Part shown: positions 26,200 through 36,283 of the stretch, piece by piece
Position numbering within the stretch: position 1 is the first letter of the stretch
Layout of the letters: the number at the start of each line of letters is the position of its first letter
Source of the DNA: Dysgonomonas sp. Marseille-P4677
GTDB lineage: Bacteria > Bacteroidota > Bacteroidia > Bacteroidales > Dysgonomonadaceae
Length of the DNA: 64,000 nucleotides
Assembly (NCBI RefSeq): GCF_016652235.1
Contig: NZ_JAEPKU010000001.1
Location: 1-64,000, forward strand
Reading direction: 5' to 3'
The notes under the pieces: generated by a model
What the model was told of the DNA's origin: nothing
Database searches by the model: none
The model's input: only the letters and a program-made list of their open reading frames with translations
Position numbers and translations under genes: made by a program

Positions 26200-27516
26200 A
26201 TGGGATTAGTAAAAACACTAGAAAATATATGGAAGATTGAGGATCTTAGAAAAAGACTCCTCATCACTTTCTTTTTCGTAGTGATCTATCGCTTCGGGTC
26301 ATTTATCGTTCTTCCGGGTGTTGATCCGGCTATGCTCGAAGCTCTTCGTGCGAAGACTTCGGGAGGTATTCTCGGTATTTTGGATATGTTCTCGGGAGGT
26401 GCATTTGCCAATGCTTCTATATTTGCATTAGGTATTATGCCTTACATTTCGGCTTCGATCGTAATGCAATTATTAGGTATGGCTGTGCCATATTTCCAAA
26501 AATTGCAACGTGAAGGAGAAAGTGGTCGTACCAAAATGAATCAATATACTCGCTATCTGACAGTCGCTATTTTGCTGTTCCAAGGCCCTGCTTATTTAGT
26601 GGGTGCACTTGGTGGAGCAGCCCCGACTTCATGGGACTTCTTAGTACCTTCTACAATCATATTGGCTGGGGGTAGTATGTTTGTTCTTTGGTTAGGTGAG
26701 CGTATAACTGATAAAGGAATTGGTAATGGAGTTTCGTTTATCATCCTTGTAGGTATTATCGCCCGTCTTCCTCATGCTTTGATTGGGGAGTTTACTTCTC
26801 GATTGAGCAGTCAGGCAGGGGGATTGGTTATGTTCCTTGCAGAAATAGTATTGTTACTACTTATTATTTGTGGTGCGATCCTATTAGTACAAGGTACCCG
26901 CAGAATTCCGGTTCAATATGCTAAAAGAGTAGTGGGTAACAAACAATATGGTGGTGCACGTCAGTATATACCTCTAAAGGTAAATGCTGCTAACGTGATG
27001 CCAATCATCTTTGCTCAGGCAATTATGTTTGTGCCGATCACATTGGCTGGATTCTCTGACGATAAAGGAGGATTTATGGCATCATTTATGGATCATACAA
27101 GCGTTGCATATAATCTGGTATTTGCCATATTGATTATTGCATTTACATGGTTCTATACAGCCGTTACGATCAATCCGGTTCAGATGGCAGACGAGTTGAA
27201 ACGCAACAATGGATTTATACCGGGTATTAAGCCAGGTAAAAAGACAGCAGATTATATAGACCAGATTATGTCCCGTATTACATTTCCGGGTTCATTATTC
27301 TTGGCCTTAGTTGCTATACTTCCTGCGTTTGCAAGCTATTTCGGTGTAAGTCGTGAATTCTCACAATTCTTTGGGGGAACATCATTATTGATCCTTGTTG
27401 GGGTTGTTTTGGATACATTACAACAGATCGAGAGTCACTTACTGATGAGACATTATGATGGTTTATTGAAATCAGGTAGAATTAAAGGACGTTCAGGTTC
27501 AGTTGCGGCATATTAA
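26200..27516 (+). CDS. secY: Preprotein translocase subunit SecY
   Basis: The 438-residue protein forms the protein-conducting channel in the inner membrane, with ten membrane helices. Family marks are the N-terminal RKRLLITFFFVVIYRFGSFI, MPYISASIVMQLL, GIGNGVSFIILVGI and the cytoplasmic loop GTRRIPVQYAKRVVG. It works with SecE and SecG, encoded elsewhere. It sits between rplO and map in the usual order; 1 nt and 11 nt spacings suggest one transcript. Confidence 0.97.
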   Translation: MGLVKTLENIWKIEDLRKRLLITFFFVVIYRFGSFIVLPGVDPAMLEALRAKTSGGILGILDMFSGGAFANASIFALGIMPYISASIVMQLLGMAVPYFQKLQREGESGRTKMNQYTRYLTVAILLFQGPAYLVGALGGAAPTSWDFLVPSTIILAGGSMFVLWLGERITDKGIGNGVSFIILVGIIARLPHALIGEFTSRLSSQAGGLVMFLAEIVLLLLIICGAILLVQGTRRIPVQYAKRVVGNKQYGGARQYIPLKVNAANVMPIIFAQAIMFVPITLAGFSDDKGGFMASFMDHTSVAYNLVFAILIIAFTWFYTAVTINPVQMADELKRNNGFIPGIKPGKKTADYIDQIMSRITFPGSLFLALVAILPAFASYFGVSREFSQFFGGTSLLILVGVVLDTLQQIESHLLMRHYDGLLKSGRIKGRSGSVAAY

Positions 27517-27527
27517 GGAGACTATAA

Positions 27528-28328
27528 ATGATATTTCTGAAAACAGACGAAGAGATCGAATTGATGCGTGAAAGCAATCGCCTGGTGGGGATGACCCTCG
27601 GTGAGATGGCTAAGTATATTAAACCGGGAGTAACACCGGCTCAATTGGATAAAATTGCAAAGGAATTTATAATGGATCATGGAGCGATACCTTCCTTCCT
27701 AGGATATAAAGGGGCTCCGGGTACAGTAGATTTTCCAGGTGCAATTTGCGCTTCAGTAAATGAACAGGTCGTACATGGATTTCCAACCGACTATGTTCTA
27801 AAAGATGGTGATATTATTTCTGTTGATTGTGGTACAGAAAAAAACGGATTTTGTGGTGATTCTGCCTATACGTTCTGTGTAGGAGAAGTCGCCGAAGATG
27901 TAAAAGCTTTACTACGTACAACAAAAGAATCTCTTTATCAGGGGATACAAAAAGCTGTAGAAGGGAATCGCATAGGCGATATCAGCGATGCGGTTCAAAC
28001 TTATTGTGAAAAACGAGGCTATTCAGTTGTTCGTGAATTGGTCGGTCATGGTATAGGGCGTAAGATGCACGAAGCTCCGGAAGTTCCTAATTATGGGAAA
28101 CGAGGCACAGGTCCTTTGCTAAAAAAAGGAATGTGTATTGCCATAGAACCAATGATCAATATGGGAAGCAAGAATGTTGTTTTCGAAAGTGATGGCTGGA
28201 CAGTTAGAACCCGCGACCGCAAACCTTCAGCTCATTTTGAGCACACAGTAGCTATTCGCCAGGGTAAAGCAGATATTCTATCTACATTTGAATTTATAGA
28301 AGCTGTTTTAGGAAATAACGCAATTTAA
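27528..28328 (+). CDS. map: Methionine aminopeptidase, type I
   Basis: The 266-residue enzyme removes N-terminal Met from new proteins. The five metal ligands are visible: Asp100, Asp111, His174, Glu207, Glu238; His83 (VVHGFP) is the substrate-side His. An AAGGAGA stretch overlapping the end of secY lies before its start. It is embedded in the spc-type part as in many bacteria. No N-terminal extension is present. Confidence 0.97.
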   Translation: MIFLKTDEEIELMRESNRLVGMTLGEMAKYIKPGVTPAQLDKIAKEFIMDHGAIPSFLGYKGAPGTVDFPGAICASVNEQVVHGFPTDYVLKDGDIISVDCGTEKNGFCGDSAYTFCVGEVAEDVKALLRTTKESLYQGIQKAVEGNRIGDISDAVQTYCEKRGYSVVRELVGHGIGRKMHEAPEVPNYGKRGTGPLLKKGMCIAIEPMINMGSKNVVFESDGWTVRTRDRKPSAHFEHTVAIRQGKADILSTFEFIEAVLGNNAI

Positions 28329-28345
28329 ATCTTTTAAAAAATAAT

Positions 28346-28564
28346 ATGGCTAAACAAGCAGCAATAGAACAAGACGGAGTGATTGTAGAAGCACTATCAA
28401 ATGCTATGTTTCGTGTCGAACTTGAGAATGGACACGAGATTACTGCGCATATCTCAGGTAAGATGCGTATGCATTATATTAAAATTCTTCCCGGAGATAG
28501 GGTACGTGTGGAAATGTCTCCTTATGATTTGTCAAAAGGACGGATTTCATTCAGATACAAATAA
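28346..28564 (+). CDS. infA: Translation initiation factor IF-1
   Basis: The 72-residue OB-fold protein has the full IF-1 pattern: [62 protein letters not shown] in order. It blocks the A site during initiation. Placement between map and rpmJ is typical. Confidence 0.98.
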   Translation: MAKQAAIEQDGVIVEALSNAMFRVELENGHEITAHISGKMRMHYIKILPGDRVRVEMSPYDLSKGRISFRYK

Positions 28565-28575
28565 AAAACAAACAT

Positions 28576-28692
28576 ATGAAAGTTAGAGCATCATTAAAGA
28601 AGCGTACAGCTGATTGCAAAATTGTCAGAAGAAAAGGTCGCTTATACGTTATTAACAAAAAAAATCCTAAGTTCAAGCAACGTCAAGGATAA
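28576..28692 (+). CDS. rpmJ: 50S ribosomal protein L36, zinc-free form
   Basis: The short gene (38 residues) reads [20 protein letters not shown] and ends NPKFKQRQG. Only one of the four zinc ligands of the classic form is left (C14); the others are Asp/Ala, Asn and Phe/Lys-type positions. So it is the C-minus variant usual in Bacteroidales. It begins 11 nt after infA and precedes rpsM by 33 nt. Confidence 0.95.
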   Translation: MKVRASLKKRTADCKIVRRKGRLYVINKKNPKFKQRQG

Positions 28693-28725
28693 TTTATTAA
28701 TTTTGCAAATTAATCTAAAAAATAT

Positions 28726-29106
28726 ATGGCAATAAGAATAGTTGGGGTCGATTTACCACAAAATAAGAGAGGCGAGATTGCCTTGACATACATTTATGGT
28801 ATCGGACGTAGTTCTGCTAATAAGATTCTTGCTGAAGCAGGAATAGATAAAGATATCAAGGTAAAGGACTGGAATGATGATCAGGCAGGTAAAGTGCGTG
28901 AAATCATCGCTGCCCAGTTTAAAGTGGAAGGAGACTTGCGTTCTGAAGTACAACTTAATATCAAGCGATTGATGGATATAGGTTGCTACAGAGGTATCCG
29001 TCACCGTATCGGATTACCGTTGAGAGGTCAAGGTACTAAAAATAATGCTCGTACTCGTAAGGGTAGAAAGAAAACTGTTGCTAACAAGAAAAAAGCTACA
29101 AAATAA
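28726..29106 (+). CDS. rpsM: 30S ribosomal protein S13
   Basis: The 126-residue protein begins [27 protein letters not shown] and contains [27 protein letters not shown]. It contacts P-site tRNA and forms bridges to the 50S subunit. It opens the alpha-type part (rpsM-rpsK-rpsD-rpoA-rplQ). Confidence 0.97.
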   Translation: MAIRIVGVDLPQNKRGEIALTYIYGIGRSSANKILAEAGIDKDIKVKDWNDDQAGKVREIIAAQFKVEGDLRSEVQLNIKRLMDIGCYRGIRHRIGLPLRGQGTKNNARTRKGRKKTVANKKKATK

Positions 29107-29116
29107 TTAATTTGAT

Positions 29117-29506
29117 ATGGCAAAAAAAACAGTCGCAGCGAAAAAGAGAAACGTTAAAGTTGATGCTATTGGAGAAGCTCATGTACATTCTTCTTTCAAT
29201 AATATCATTATTTCGCTTACAAACAATGACGGCCAAGTTATCAGTTGGTCTTCAGCAGGGAAAATGGGTTTTAGAAGTTCAAAGAAGAACACCCCATATG
29301 CAGCTCAAATGGCAGCATCAGATTGCGCCAAAGTTGCATTTGACTTAGGATTGAGAAAAGTAAAAGTTTTTGTAAAAGGACCGGGTAATGGACGTGAGTC
29401 TGCAATCCGTACTATCCATGCAGCAGGTATTGAAGTGACTGAAATTGTTGACGTTACTCCACTTCCTCACAACGGATGTCGTCCTCCAAAACACAGAAGA
29501 GTTTAA
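29117..29506 (+). CDS. rpsK: 30S ribosomal protein S11
   Basis: The 129-residue protein has [32 protein letters not shown] in order, [11 protein letters not shown], and the end [17 protein letters not shown]. It lies on the 30S platform. A 110-nt spacer with a candidate promoter box follows before rpsD. Confidence 0.97.
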   Translation: MAKKTVAAKKRNVKVDAIGEAHVHSSFNNIIISLTNNDGQVISWSSAGKMGFRSSKKNTPYAAQMAASDCAKVAFDLGLRKVKVFVKGPGNGRESAIRTIHAAGIEVTEIVDVTPLPHNGCRPPKHRRV

Positions 29507-29515
29507 TCAAAATTT

Positions 29516-29523
29516 TAAATTTG
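29516..29523 (+). promoter_or_regulatory. Candidate internal promoter box before rpsD
   Basis: TAAATTTG fits the -7 pattern TAnnTTTG in the 110-nt rpsK-rpsD spacer. No convincing -33 TTTG is present. An internal start would add expression of rpsD, rpoA and rplQ. Confidence 0.3.
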
Positions 29524-29616
29524 GAACTTAAATTGTGATTTTGATTGCAAGTAGACCCTCTCTGTAATCGCGGCTGCACAATTTCAGCTTTCATTAATTA
29601 TTAATTAGTAAAGAAA

Positions 29617-30225
29617 ATGGCAAGATATACTGGACCAAAATCAAGAATCGCCCGTAAATTCGGAGAGCCAATATTCGGACCTGACAAAGTTCTTTCTAAA
29701 AAGAATTATCCTCCCGGACAACACGGAAATGGAAGAAAGAAAAAATCGTCGGAGTACGGTATTCAATTACGTGAAAAACAAAAAGCTAAATACACATACG
29801 GTGTTTTAGAAAAACAATTCCGTAATATGTTTGATAAAGCACTTGCTTCTCGTGGAATCACAGGGGAGGTGTTGCTTCAAATGTTGGAATCGAGACTGGA
29901 TAATGTAGTTTTCCGTCTAGGAATAGCTCCTACAAGAGCAGCTGCACGTCAGTTAGTTTCACACCGTCATATTGTAGTAGATGGATCTGTTGTAAATATT
30001 CCATCTTATACCCTGAAACCAGGACAGCTTGTAGGTGTTCGTGAAAAATCGAAATCTCTGGAAGTTGTTAGCGAAGCGTTATCAGGATTTAATCATAGCA
30101 AATACCCTTGGATCGAGTGGGATCAGGCTACTATGACAGGAAAATACTTACATATTCCTGAAAGAGCAGATATTCCTGAGAACATTAAAGAACAGTTGAT
30201 CGTAGAGTTGTATTCTAAAAATTAA
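29617..30225 (+). CDS. rpsD: 30S ribosomal protein S4
   Basis: The 202-residue protein begins [22 protein letters not shown] and contains the S4 RNA-binding domain ([34 protein letters not shown]). It nucleates 30S assembly and in E. coli autoregulates the alpha operon. It follows a 110-nt spacer, long for this cluster, which would be the place for such control. Confidence 0.97.
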   Translation: MARYTGPKSRIARKFGEPIFGPDKVLSKKNYPPGQHGNGRKKKSSEYGIQLREKQKAKYTYGVLEKQFRNMFDKALASRGITGEVLLQMLESRLDNVVFRLGIAPTRAAARQLVSHRHIVVDGSVVNIPSYTLKPGQLVGVREKSKSLEVVSEALSGFNHSKYPWIEWDQATMTGKYLHIPERADIPENIKEQLIVELYSKN

Positions 30226-30233
30226 TTAAATTC

Positions 30234-31226
30234 ATGGCTATACTAGCATTTCAAAAACCGGATAAAGTATTGATGTTAGAAGCGGATGATTTTTTCGGTA
30301 AATTCGAATTTCGTCCGTTAGAACCTGGCTATGGTATTACCGTTGGTAATGCTTTGCGCCGTATTCTGCTTTCGTCTCTTGAAGGTTTTGCTATCACTTC
30401 TATAAAAATCGACGGTGTCGAGCATGAATTTGCCACAGTACCGGGAGTTATAGAAGATGTTACAAATATCATTCTGAACTTAAAACAAGTTCGATTCAAG
30501 CAGATCGTAGAAGAGATCGAAAATGAGAAAGTAAGTATTACTGTCTCAGGGGCCGATGTATTCAAAGCTGGAGATATTGGCAAGCATCTGTCAGGATTTG
30601 AAGTTTTAAACCCTGATCTGGAAATCTGTCACCTTGACAAGAGCGCGAGCTTCCAAATCGAATTGAATATTAACAAAGGCCGTGGGTATGTGCCTGCTGA
30701 TGAAAATCGCAATCTGTCCGACGATGTTAATGTTATAGCTATTGATTCTATTTATACTCCAATCCGTAATGTAAAATATGCGATCGAAAACTATCGTGTA
30801 GAACAAAAAACGGACTATGAGAAACTTGTGATAGAAATAGCAACCGATGGATCTATTCACCCAAAAGATGCTTTGAAAGAAGCAGCTAAGATTCTTATAC
30901 ACCATTTCATGTTGTTCTCTGATGAGAAAATCCTTCTAGAACAAAGTGAAGTAGATGGTAACGAAGAATTTGATGAAGAGATTCTACATATGCGTCAGTT
31001 ACTGAAAACTAAGTTGGCTGATATGAACCTTTCGGTTCGTGCTCTCAACTGTTTGAAGTCGGCAGAAGTAGAAACATTAGGTGAGTTAGTGCAATTCAAT
31101 AAGAATGATCTTCTTAAATTCAGAAACTTCGGAAAGAAATCTCTTACTGAGCTTGATGAATTATTGGATAGCTTGAGCTTATCCTTCGGTTTGGACATTT
31201 CTAAATATAAATTAGATAAAGATTAA
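30234..31226 (+). CDS. rpoA: RNA polymerase alpha subunit
   Basis: The 330-residue protein has the N-terminal dimerisation domain ([28 protein letters not shown] in order), a linker rich in Glu, and the C-terminal DNA-binding domain with two HhH motifs ([39 protein letters not shown]). It scaffolds polymerase assembly and contacts activators. Normal length, 8 nt after rpsD and 8 nt before rplQ. Confidence 0.98.
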   Translation: MAILAFQKPDKVLMLEADDFFGKFEFRPLEPGYGITVGNALRRILLSSLEGFAITSIKIDGVEHEFATVPGVIEDVTNIILNLKQVRFKQIVEEIENEKVSITVSGADVFKAGDIGKHLSGFEVLNPDLEICHLDKSASFQIELNINKGRGYVPADENRNLSDDVNVIAIDSIYTPIRNVKYAIENYRVEQKTDYEKLVIEIATDGSIHPKDALKEAAKILIHHFMLFSDEKILLEQSEVDGNEEFDEEILHMRQLLKTKLADMNLSVRALNCLKSAEVETLGELVQFNKNDLLKFRNFGKKSLTELDELLDSLSLSFGLDISKYKLDKD

Positions 31227-31234
31227 TAAGCGAC

Positions 31235-31819
31235 ATGAGACATAATAAAAAAATTAACCATTTAGGGCGTAAGAGTTCGCATAGAAATGCTATGTTGGCT
31301 AATATGTGTATCTCTTTGTTCATGAGTCCTAATAAACGTATCTTTACAACTGTAGCAAAGGCTAAGGCTTTGCGTAAGGTTGTAGAGCCAATGATCAACA
31401 AATCGAAAGAAGATACTACTCATTCAAGACGTTTGGTTTTTCAAGACCTTCAAATTAATAGCGATAAGAGTAAAGCTGCTGTGACAGAATTATTCCAAAA
31501 TATTTCGCAGAAGGTAGCTGATCGCCCGGGAGGATATACTCGTATCATCAAAACAGGTAACCGTTTAGGTGATAATGCAGCAATGTGCTTCATAGAATTG
31601 GTTGATTATAATGAGAACATGCTGAAAGAGAAAAAAGCAGCAGCATCAAAAGGTAGAACTCGTAGATCATCTGCAGCTAAGAAAAATGCTGATCAACCTG
31701 TAGCAGTTAAAGAATCTGCTAAAAAAGCTAAAGCTGAAGAGGTTGAAGTTGCACCGATAGTAGATGAAGTGACTCCAGAAGTTCCAGCTACAGAGGAAAA
31801 ACCTAAGACAGAAGAATAA
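31235..31819 (+). CDS. rplQ: 50S ribosomal protein L17 with long C-terminal tail
   Basis: The 194-residue protein begins [24 protein letters not shown] and keeps the L17 fold through [19 protein letters not shown] (about residue 128). The remaining 65 or so residues are a low-complexity tail, first Lys/Ala/Arg-rich, then Glu/Pro/Val-rich. Tails of this type occur on L17 in many Bacteroidetes. This is the last gene of the cluster; a strong terminator follows at 31842-31881. Confidence 0.97.
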   Translation: MRHNKKINHLGRKSSHRNAMLANMCISLFMSPNKRIFTTVAKAKALRKVVEPMINKSKEDTTHSRRLVFQDLQINSDKSKAAVTELFQNISQKVADRPGGYTRIIKTGNRLGDNAAMCFIELVDYNENMLKEKKAAASKGRTRRSSAAKKNADQPVAVKESAKKAKAEEVEVAPIVDEVTPEVPATEEKPKTEE

Positions 31820-32152
31820 GGATTAATATCCTAATCTGTATAAATAAAAAAAGTATCCTGATCAGGATACTTTTTTTATTTGGGCTAGTTCTTCTAAAGA
31901 ACTCTAAATTGTTGCATAAGATATGCAAAAACAATTCTTTGGTAGTTTTATAAAAAATGTGAAAGGTTGGGAAGTCTTGATTTCGTAAGTAAATGTTATA
32001 TTTATTTACTTTCTATTTATAAGATGCTAAAGAATGAAAAACGTTGCATCGTTAAATTAAAAAAAGATAAATAAATACAATAAAAAAACATTTTAGGGAT
32101 TAAGTTGTTGTGTATGAGTTGAAAATAATATTGTGTTAAGATGATATTTTTT
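31820..32152. other. 333-nt region between rplQ and the PBP1C gene
   Basis: It holds the cluster terminator (31842-31881) and a second small hairpin AGTTCTT / AAGAACT (31887-31893, 31897-31903). The remainder is strongly AT-rich sequence with no open frame of note. No terminator for the convergent minus-strand gene ending at 32153 is seen apart from the bidirectional palindrome. Confidence 0.5.
31842..31881. terminator. 40-nt palindromic terminator after the ribosomal cluster
   Basis: A perfect palindrome is centred on CCTGATCAGG with an A-run on the left and a T-run on the right. As RNA it gives a stem of GTATCCTGA type closed by A-U pairs and ended by U residues on either strand, so it can stop rplQ transcripts and those coming from pbpC. 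Confidence 0.9.
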
Positions 32153-34546
32153 TTACTTAATAGAAAATTTTGTAGTTAGGCTGATTCCTGTTTGATCAAC
32201 AACAGTCAAAATGTGTTGTCCTTTTTCCGGTCTGTACTCTTTTTTATGAAAATCTTTCGTTTCACCAATATATTTCCCATCAAGATGCCAAAATACACGA
32301 TTATTAGGAGAACGATGAGCCAATTCAAAAATTAATTGCCCAGCACTGCCATCCAATTGTTTAGGAAGGCTGATGATAGCATTTGGAAAAGGATAGATGA
32401 AGTCCATTAGCTTAATCTCAGAATCTTCGCTGCATTCGGGAGAATAAGGAGGCAAAGATTTATATTCTGGGTGTTGTTCTTTATAGTACCATTCCCAAGA
32501 AGGAGGCAGTATGAACCATGAAGTGTGCATAATCCCTCTGTTACCGGCACAATCTTCATATACCTGATATTTCATATCCTCAGAAAGATGTACAAGCTTA
32601 TGGTAAGGGCATACAGCTCCATTTATACCTTTCTTACTAACCCATACTGTATCAATACTAGAGTCAGGGCAGTTCATACTTTTTAAACAGCCGCTTTCGT
32701 TACATATCTCTGTTTTTATTAGATCATCATCGGGTTTAGTAAACCAACGGCTTTGAGGTAATGCATTGAATACATCAAACATAACCATGCCTGCAGTACG
32801 TGCGCCAGTAAGGCCTGGACGGCCTTCCCCGTCAGAGTTGCCAACCCATACTCCGACTACATATTTGGGATTAATACCTACCGCCCATCCGTCTCGAAAG
32901 CCAAAGCTAGTTCCTGTTTTCCATGCTATTTTTTGCATAGATGGTATTGATTGCCAGTCTATTTCTTCAGGTCGATTTACATTTGTCAGAGCCTCGAATG
33001 TTAGCCAAATAGCTCCAGGTGAGAATAAAGAGGTGCGATTTTTACTGCTTTGTTTATTATTATCCTTATTTAGAACATATGATGGCTGTGCTAGCGCATC
33101 GTATTTGTCTTTATCGTTGTATAGGTTCAATTGTTGAGCCATTTGTAAATACATATAGCTGATATCCCATAACTTGCCTTCAGCGCCTCCTAAAATAAGT
33201 GAGAGTCCATAATTAGAGGCAGAACGGTTTAAGGTGGTCATACCGGCCCCTTTCAATAGGTTGTAAAATTTAGGCACATTGTATTTGCGAAGAGAAACAA
33301 CATATGGTACGTTTAAGGAGCGAGCCAAAGCCTCAGAGGCATGTACAGCACCGTCGTATTTTAGGCTAAAGTTTTTAGGTGCAAATCCATTCAGATTAAT
33401 GGGTACATCAGGTAATAATTGGTCGGGGAGGAGTTGCCCTTCTTGTATCATTGCACAATAAAGAAAAGGCTTTAAAATACTTCCTGTGCTGCGTGGAGCT
33501 TGAATGATATCCACCTGATTACCGGAAGACTTATCCTCAAAGTTTACATTACCACAATAAGCGACAACCTCGTTTCTTTGTACATCGAATACTATTGCTG
33601 CTATATTCTTAATGCCATTTTGAGCAAATTCGGCATTCCATCGTTCCAGTATAGCTTCTATGCGTCCCTGTTGAGACAGGTCGATAGTGGATGTAATGTG
33701 TTTTCCGCCTTCTTCTTTATAGATCTTTGTTACAAGGTGCGGGGCTATCTGTGGAAGAGTATGTGGCTGATATGGTAATGGTTCGGCAATTGCCAGTTCA
33801 TAATCTATTTTATCTAATATCCCTCGGTTATACAATTGTTCTAATAACTTATTCCTTTTATTCAGCAACTTGTCTCTATTTCGTCCAAAATGCATTAGAC
33901 TCGGAGAGTTCGGCAATACTGCCAGTGTTGCAGCTTCAGCCCATGATAATGTTGTAGCCTGATGCCCAAAGTATCTCCAGGATGCTGCGTCTATTCCAAC
34001 TACATTTCCACCCATAGGAGCATGCGAGGCATAAAGATTCAGTATTTCATCTTTGGAGTATGAAAATTCTAAACGGGTAGCAAGGATCATTTCTATAAAC
34101 TTTTCGCCAAAAGTGCGGCTCTCTTTACGTGACAGGCGAATTGTTTGCATAGTTATAGTACTGGCCCCACTAACAATTCTTCCTCCGGCTATATTTTGTT
34201 TTATGGCGCGGACTATTGCTAAAGGATTTACACCCCAATGATAATAAAAATATTGATCTTCAAATTCTATCAGGCAGACTTTATATTTCTCAGGAATAGA
34301 ATCGGATGTGGGAAAGCGCCATTGCTGATCATCGGCTATGCGCGCTCCGAGTAGCTCTTCATGCCTGTCGGATACAACCGTGCTATAAGGTACGTGGAAC
34401 AGAGGGGATGGCAGGCATAATATATACCATATAAGCAGCACCAAACAGATAGGTATGCCTATTCGATATTTAAGTTTGCTCTTTTTGTATCTATCTATAA
34501 GTTTAAATACAAAAGCTTTTACTATTTGAAAATAGTTCTTAGCCAT
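32153..34546 (-). CDS. pbpC: Penicillin-binding protein 1C
   Basis: The bifunctional peptidoglycan synthase-type protein is about 797 residues from the ATG at 34546. A membrane helix (about 28-47) is followed by a glycosyltransferase domain with EDQYFYYHWG and the GASTITMQ motif. The transpeptidase domain has the SxxK motif STGSILKP (Ser356) and KTGTS. A PBP1C-specific C-terminal domain of about 100 residues ends the protein. An in-frame ATG at 34576 would add ten residues; the start at 34546 is preferred because it gives MAKNYF and only an 8-nt overlap with the GNAT gene. It works in the periplasm. The alpha2-macroglobulin gene that often pairs with pbpC is not next to it here. Confidence 0.93.
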   Translation of the reverse strand: MAKNYFQIVKAFVFKLIDRYKKSKLKYRIGIPICLVLLIWYILCLPSPLFHVPYSTVVSDRHEELLGARIADDQQWRFPTSDSIPEKYKVCLIEFEDQYFYYHWGVNPLAIVRAIKQNIAGGRIVSGASTITMQTIRLSRKESRTFGEKFIEMILATRLEFSYSKDEILNLYASHAPMGGNVVGIDAASWRYFGHQATTLSWAEAATLAVLPNSPSLMHFGRNRDKLLNKRNKLLEQLYNRGILDKIDYELAIAEPLPYQPHTLPQIAPHLVTKIYKEEGGKHITSTIDLSQQGRIEAILERWNAEFAQNGIKNIAAIVFDVQRNEVVAYCGNVNFEDKSSGNQVDIIQAPRSTGSILKPFLYCAMIQEGQLLPDQLLPDVPINLNGFAPKNFSLKYDGAVHASEALARSLNVPYVVSLRKYNVPKFYNLLKGAGMTTLNRSASNYGLSLILGGAEGKLWDISYMYLQMAQQLNLYNDKDKYDALAQPSYVLNKDNNKQSSKNRTSLFSPGAIWLTFEALTNVNRPEEIDWQSIPSMQKIAWKTGTSFGFRDGWAVGINPKYVVGVWVGNSDGEGRPGLTGARTAGMVMFDVFNALPQSRWFTKPDDDLIKTEICNESGCLKSMNCPDSSIDTVWVSKKGINGAVCPYHKLVHLSEDMKYQVYEDCAGNRGIMHTSWFILPPSWEWYYKEQHPEYKSLPPYSPECSEDSEIKLMDFIYPFPNAIISLPKQLDGSAGQLIFELAHRSPNNRVFWHLDGKYIGETKDFHKKEYRPEKGQHILTVVDQTGISLTTKFSIK

Positions 34547-35081
34547 TTTTTGTATTATTCCACACTGTTCTTTCAATTGAATATTTATATTCGATGCATT
34601 TACTCCCTTTGCAAATAATCTGATTCTTGAAATCTAAAACTTTCGTCATACCCAACGATTCTAAAAGCTTTATAGATGCTAGATTTTCAGAATCGGTTAT
34701 AGCTATCACTTCATCAATAGAAGAATCTTCAAAAGCTATTGATAATAAAATATTTAGCGTATCTTTTGCATATCCGAAACCTTGAAATTTGGGTGAAATA
34801 TTGCATCCTACTTCGGCAAAATGCTTTTCAAACTTCAAAGAACAATCTCCAATGAATTGGCCTTCGGTGATTATTGCCAGTCCAATCCACTCTCCATATT
34901 TATTTGTTTGAGGACTACTGCATGATATGGCAAAAGATTTTGCTTTTTCTATATTAAAAGGTTCCCAATATTGAAATCTGGCGACTTCCTGAAGAGAACG
35001 ATATGAAAAAATGTCGTGCGCATCAGTTTCTTGTATCGCCCTTAGTGTAATTCTTTCGGAATATATAGGTAACTCTATCAT
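34539..35081 (-). CDS. GNAT family N-acetyltransferase
   Basis: The 180-residue enzyme resembles RimJ/RimL-type acetyltransferases: ERITLRAIQETDAHDIFSYRS at the N-terminus, the acetyl-CoA loop SPKFQGFGYA at about 96-105, and NLASIKLLESLGM near the end. The substrate (ribosomal protein N-terminus, small molecule or peptide) cannot be told. It overlaps the PBP1C gene by 8 nt, so the two are translated from one mRNA. Confidence 0.88.
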   Translation of the reverse strand: MIELPIYSERITLRAIQETDAHDIFSYRSLQEVARFQYWEPFNIEKAKSFAISCSSPQTNKYGEWIGLAIITEGQFIGDCSLKFEKHFAEVGCNISPKFQGFGYAKDTLNILLSIAFEDSSIDEVIAITDSENLASIKLLESLGMTKVLDFKNQIICKGSKCIEYKYSIERTVWNNTKNG

Positions 35082-35138
35082 GTGTTTTATTCTTTTATGT
35101 AAATGTACAAAAGAAAAGAAAAAGACGAAATGTTTTCT

Positions 35139-35146
35139 TATTTTTG
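35139..35146 (+). promoter_or_regulatory. Candidate -7 box for the YbhN-like gene
   Basis: TATTTTTG (TAnnTTTG) lies so close to the frame that a transcript begun about 7 nt later would exclude an in-frame ATG at 35144 and leave ATG 35168 as the start, with a very short leader. Confidence 0.5.
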
Positions 35147-35167
35147 TACGTTTGCAGCGATTTAGTG

Positions 35168-36199
35168 ATGGGGAAAGAAATACAAGGATTTAGTATATGG
35201 AAAGTTCTCCTACCCACTTTTATTGGGTTAGGGGTTATTGCTTATATGTTTAGCCGGGAGTTCAATTTATCCGATCTGAAGCAAATATCTATTACAGGAC
35301 ATACTGTTTTTTGGATCATTATTGCCTTTTGCTTTATGTTGGGGCGAGATGCCGGTTTTACGATTCGTTACCGATACCTTACTGAAAAACAATTGTCGTG
35401 GAAGCAATGTATAAAAGTCACATTACTGGCAGAATTTGGTACTGCTATAACTCCTTCGGTAGTAGGAGGGTCAAGTATGGCTGTAGTATTCTTGGCTAAA
35501 GAAAGTATTCCTGTGGGGCGAAGTACAATGATGGTGTTTGTTACTTTACTCTTAGACGAAATGTTTTTTATTGTTACATTTCCGATACTGCTTTTTTGTT
35601 TACCTTTTCATACATTATTTGCCAATGATACCGCTTTGGGATCGGGTGTGCTCATCCTTTTTATCGTAGCCTACATTATTAAAATGGCTTTATGTACATT
35701 ATTGATAATAGGTTTATTCTTCAAACCGCAAACTATACGTTGGTTGATTATAAAGATATTTCGTTTGCCATTTCTTAGGCGTTGGCATAAAAGCGCTGTC
35801 AAAGTAGGCGATGATATTATAGTGAGTTCGCGTGAAATACGCGGTAAGAGAAAGTCGTATTGGATACCTCTTATTACAGCGACCATACTGTCGTGGTGCT
35901 CTCGATATCTGGTTGTTAATGCTATATTCATGGCATTCTTTGAAGTACACGATAATCTTTTGATTTTTGCCCGTCAGTTTGTGATGTGGGTCGTGATGGT
36001 TGTAAGCCCTACACCGGGAGGCAGTGGATTTACGGAGTTTATTTTTAAGCAATATTTAAGTGAGTTTATTCCTTTGGCCGGAATTGTGCCTGTTGTAATT
36101 TTGCTCTGGCGATTGCTTACATATTATAATTATTTACTCGTTGGTGCTTTAATTGTTCCCGGGTGGATAAAGAAATCTTTTGGAAAAAAAGATGAATAA
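35168..36199 (+). CDS. YbhN / LPG-synthase-like transmembrane protein (UPF0104)
   Basis: The 343-residue polytopic protein has about eight membrane helices and the family motifs EFGTAITPSVVGGSSM and VVSPTPGGSGFTEF. This is the membrane (flippase-like) half of lysylphosphatidylglycerol synthase, found without the aminoacyl-transfer domain. The family sits in the inner membrane; a lipid-related role is likely but the substrate is unknown. Start 35168 is preferred over 35144 because of the promoter box at 35139-35146. It stands alone between divergent and co-directional genes. Confidence 0.87.
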   Translation: MGKEIQGFSIWKVLLPTFIGLGVIAYMFSREFNLSDLKQISITGHTVFWIIIAFCFMLGRDAGFTIRYRYLTEKQLSWKQCIKVTLLAEFGTAITPSVVGGSSMAVVFLAKESIPVGRSTMMVFVTLLLDEMFFIVTFPILLFCLPFHTLFANDTALGSGVLILFIVAYIIKMALCTLLIIGLFFKPQTIRWLIIKIFRLPFLRRWHKSAVKVGDDIIVSSREIRGKRKSYWIPLITATILSWCSRYLVVNAIFMAFFEVHDNLLIFARQFVMWVVMVVSPTPGGSGFTEFIFKQYLSEFIPLAGIVPVVILLWRLLTYYNYLLVGALIVPGWIKKSFGKKDE

Positions 36200-36283
36200 A
36201 CTGATAACAATATCTTTATCTATATATAATGATATTGACCTTTAATTATTTCGGGTTAGAGATTATTTTAAATTATTACTATA

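Noticed and set aside
34547-34576. Longer start for the PBP1C gene
   Set aside because: The ten extra residues overlap the GNAT gene further and are less like family N-termini; not fully excluded.
35144-35167. Longer start for the YbhN-like gene
   Set aside because: The ATG at 35144 lies inside the candidate -7 promoter box region, so it is unlikely to be in the transcript.
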